From an uncultured Clostridia bacterium (GTDB lineage: Bacteria > Bacillota > Clostridia > TANB77 > CAG-508): a stretch of DNA of 35,801 nt. Positions 33,480 to 35,801 of the stretch are shown here, in pieces (positions within the stretch are counted from its first letter, which is position 1; the number at the start of each line of letters is the position of its first letter). The notes beneath the pieces are model-generated. The model made no database searches. It saw only the letters and a program-made list of their open reading frames with translations, and was not told where the DNA came from. The translations under genes and the position numbers were made by a program. The stretch spans positions 66,067-101,867 of the forward strand of contig CANEDP010000004.1 in assembly GCA_947426305.1 (NCBI GenBank), given 5' to 3'.

Positions 33480-34799
33480 TCATAGATTTGAGGTAGCCCT
33501 TTTCTGCCTTCGCGATATTTTTTCAATCTCTTCAAACGACATTTGTGCAGAAATATTCTTCATTACTATTTCTAATCTTTGGTTCATATTTACATTTTTT
33601 TCATTCTTTCTTCGCAAAATACCATTACATCCAACTGGAGAAATATAAATATTTTGAGGAGCATCTGTTGATATAATGTTCTCTAAATTAGATTCTTGAA
33701 TATTGTCAGGAATCTCAGACCAATTGATATTTAAGCCATCATCAATTTGATTATCTAAACAAATAAATTCTCCATCTTTATACTTATTCGTACAATCTTC
33801 TAATATCCTATTTCCATTTTGAAAAATAGATTTATTTGTATCTACCTTTTCTAGTCTTTCTCCAATCCATTTTATAACTGGTACAGCCCAAGAATTTCCA
33901 ATTGCTTGATATCTTTTTGTAAATGATGCTCCATTAATATTAGTATAGTCATCAGGAAATCCCATAAGTCTTTCACATTCTATTGGAGATAATCTTCTAA
34001 TCTTACTATCCTGTACAACATATAAAGATCCATTATACGCTGCAGCATTACCATTCCATTTTGTTCCATATGCCGCATATAAACAGTCTGTGTACTCTCG
34101 AAAAACTTCAAATTTATGCTCATCTTTTTCAAATTTTAATGGTTTAGTCATTTTATGGTAAACCTTATTTTTTAGACTTTTCTCAAATAAAACATTTTCT
34201 GGACAAAAGTCTTTTCCACCAGCCAATAGATAGAGTCTCCTTCTTTGTTGTGGAACTCCAAAATACTTCGCATCTAAAACTCTCCATGCAACATTTCTTT
34301 TAGGTCCTTTTATAACTCCTGCATTAGACCACTTTTTTTGTTGAATGACATCTTCAAATCCAGCTAATGATGAAACTAAACATCCAAATGCATTAGTCTT
34401 ATCTATTAAAACACCTTCAACATTTTCCCAAAAAATAATGGTTCTATTTTTATTCTTTTTTTCTCTAATTAAATCATTCATTTCAATAATATCCACAAAT
34501 TTAAGCGTTAAATTTCCTCTATCATCTTTCAAGCCTTTTTTCCAGCCAGCTACCGAAAAAGCTTGACAAGGAGTACCTCCACATATCAAATCACAATCTT
34601 CTACTTTTCGACTTTTTATAAGTTTAGGAATTTTAGTCATATCACCTAGATTGGGAATTTCTGGATATTTAATTTTTAACACTTGTGATGGAAAATCAGC
34701 AATTTCGGAAAACCAGTTAAATTTATAATTATTGTCTTTCCATGCAACTGATGCTGCTTCTATCCCTGAGCATACACTTCCAACTGTTCGTACTTTCAT
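33480..34799 (-). CDS. C5-cytosine DNA methyltransferase
   Basis: 439 residues. Motif I is VGSVCSGIEAASVAW, motif IV GGTPCQAFSVAGWKKGL (catalytic PCQ), motif VI FWENVEG, motif VIII NVAWRVLDAKYFGVPQQRRR and motif X QAIGNSWAVPVIKWIGERL. The region between VIII and IX is a short target-recognition domain. An extra 130 residues follow motif X with no recognised domain. It sits 9 bases after the restriction gene, so it is its protecting partner. The recognition sequence cannot be read from the protein. It has no in-frame CGG. Confidence 0.95.
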   Translation of the reverse strand: MKVRTVGSVCSGIEAASVAWKDNNYKFNWFSEIADFPSQVLKIKYPEIPNLGDMTKIPKLIKSRKVEDCDLICGGTPCQAFSVAGWKKGLKDDRGNLTLKFVDIIEMNDLIREKKNKNRTIIFWENVEGVLIDKTNAFGCLVSSLAGFEDVIQQKKWSNAGVIKGPKRNVAWRVLDAKYFGVPQQRRRLYLLAGGKDFCPENVLFEKSLKNKVYHKMTKPLKFEKDEHKFEVFREYTDCLYAAYGTKWNGNAAAYNGSLYVVQDSKIRRLSPIECERLMGFPDDYTNINGASFTKRYQAIGNSWAVPVIKWIGERLEKVDTNKSIFQNGNRILEDCTNKYKDGEFICLDNQIDDGLNINWSEIPDNIQESNLENIISTDAPQNIYISPVGCNGILRRKNEKNVNMNQRLEIVMKNISAQMSFEEIEKISRRQKRATSNL

Positions 34800-34808
34800 A
34801 AATTCCTC

Positions 34809-35720
34809 CTAAATTTTTTCCTCCAATTTTTTTATTAATTCGTCTCTCCATCTTTTTATATCATACCATGGACAACCAATACATCCCTTCTCAGCCTCTT
34901 TACCTCTCTTTGGAATTTTAGCATCCCAATTCTCATCTCCCCAATAATAAAATGGTATTCCAAAAATAACTCCTCTCTTTCCTGTTTGATAGCATTTTCT
35001 ACACATTTCTCTTTTTTGTTGATTTCTTTGATTCGTCAATAATTGAAATTTCTGTTGAATCTCCTCGTCTGACATATCATCTGGGTTTTCTGCTTTTGTA
35101 TTCTCATCCCACCTTATTTCTGAGAATTTATGATCTGGAATACAGTGTGGTGTTTTTACATTTTCATATACATCAATTTCTTTTAAAATCTTTATAATTC
35201 TCTTTCTTAATTGGGGCGTCCATGTCTCATATCCATTTCCATTACCAACTTTCCTTTCCAAAGGAAGTAACATTAAATGCGAAATATGGGCTTCACAATT
35301 TTTGCAAAATCTTTTAGTATCTGTTGAAATTGTATATCCAAATTCTTTTAAATCTTGTATTCTTCTAGCCCAATTGAGATTTTTAGGTAATTCGCAATTC
35401 ACACATACCCATTTGGCTAATTTTCCTTCCAAACAATCATAAAAAGTTTTAGTAACATTTGCCCTCTTTTTAGTAAGCCAAAATTCTTTTTGACACTCTT
35501 TCCATTTTTCATAATTCTTAGGATTTAGTTTTTCATATATTGAATTAAGATAATCCACTATATCTTTATCTTCTGAAAGGAATAATCCTGTTCTCCTATA
35601 TTCAATTGGAATCGAACCATTCCATTCTACTTCTTTATATTTACACTTTACATCTAAGTAAGTTTCTGATGCTTTTTGATGTGTTCTTTTTCTTAAAATA
35701 TTTATATTATCATTTAACAT
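34809..35720 (-). CDS. HNH-type restriction endonuclease
   Basis: 303 residues from ATG 35720, 6 bases after GGAGGTG. A zinc-ribbon-like pair (WVCVNCELPKN and RFCKNCEAH) is followed by the nuclease core: TPHCIPDHKFSEIRWDENT with the D-H pair, then FQLLTNQRNQQKREMCRKCY with the second Asn and cysteines, and a final CIGCPWYDIKRW. This fits the HNH/beta-beta-alpha-Me fold used by type II enzymes paired with C5-methyltransferases. Adjacency to the methyltransferase is the strongest support. Cleavage site unknown. Confidence 0.75.
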   Translation of the reverse strand: MLNDNINILRKRTHQKASETYLDVKCKYKEVEWNGSIPIEYRRTGLFLSEDKDIVDYLNSIYEKLNPKNYEKWKECQKEFWLTKKRANVTKTFYDCLEGKLAKWVCVNCELPKNLNWARRIQDLKEFGYTISTDTKRFCKNCEAHISHLMLLPLERKVGNGNGYETWTPQLRKRIIKILKEIDVYENVKTPHCIPDHKFSEIRWDENTKAENPDDMSDEEIQQKFQLLTNQRNQQKREMCRKCYQTGKRGVIFGIPFYYWGDENWDAKIPKRGKEAEKGCIGCPWYDIKRWRDELIKKLEEKI

Positions 35721-35759
35721 TTTTTTCACCTCCACTTTTTCATCTAAAATCTAATTAGA

Positions 35760-35788
35760 ACTATATCATAAACTCAATAAATAAACAA
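35760..35788 (-). promoter_or_regulatory. Possible promoter of the restriction-modification genes
   Basis: On the minus strand, TTGTTT (35788-35783), 17-base spacer and TATAGT (35765-35760). The -35 box is weak. Confidence 0.4.
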
Positions 35789-35801
35789 TAAATTTTCTAT
35801 T

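Noticed and set aside
1..35801. CRISPR arrays, tRNAs, rRNAs, insertion-sequence transposases, phage genes
   Set aside because: I looked on both strands and found no regular spaced repeats, no cloverleaf-like tRNA and no transposase, integrase or phage structural motif.

Overview
The window is AT-rich DNA from a Gram-positive, probably Clostridia-like anaerobe of gut type. The signs are a spoVS gene, DUF1540 and DUF4364 proteins, cdaA, the DapA/DapB pair, strong GGAGG ribosome sites and textbook TTGACA-17-TATAAT promoters. Almost every gene is on the minus strand. No tRNA, rRNA, CRISPR array or transposase was found.

Layout on the minus strand, read from high to low coordinates. 35.7-33.0 kb is an accessory island: an HNH-type restriction enzyme, a C5-cytosine methyltransferase and an XRE regulator, facing a plus-strand aminoglycoside-phosphotransferase-like kinase. 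32.0-27.2 kb holds mutY, a small basic protein, a GNAT/flavodoxin/pnuC/suhB/mazG-like run and a decayed DHH phosphoesterase. 27.2-23.9 kb is dapA, an HD protein, dapB, a 44-residue membrane peptide and cdaA (c-di-AMP synthase). 23.9-21.9 kb has a metallopeptidase, a coiled-coil protein and DUF4364. 21.9-14.3 kb is glmM, two unknown genes, metG, tmk, nadD and a WG-repeat membrane protein. 14.3-13.0 kb has DUF1540, a puzzling small locus and spoVS. 12.9-0 kb is one long surface-polysaccharide operon: rfbD-rfbA-rfbC, HD, a membrane protein, rfbB, a GT2-GT4 fusion, wzm, a GT2, wzt and two related methyltransferase-type proteins. It makes dTDP-L-rhamnose, assembles a chain and exports it by a Wzm/Wzt ABC transporter. 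The last gene resembles the methyltransferase-kinase-coiled-coil chain terminators of O9a-type systems.

The main discovery candidate is translational. Seven genes (wzm, the WG-repeat gene, a 431-residue unknown, cdaA, the mazG-like gene, mutY and the plus-strand kinase) are each split in two frames. Each split is repaired by skipping one C, and in all seven that C is the first base of an in-frame CGG codon followed by N (NNY-C-GGN, where GGN restores a glycine, usually a conserved one). In a by-eye scan of about ten thousand other codons I found no in-frame CGG in any intact conserved gene. The exceptions are a 54-residue basic ORF (two CGG) and a puzzling short ORF that also has CUU CGG. This is the pattern expected if CGG is unassigned or starved of tRNA here and has become a general programmed +1 frameshift signal.
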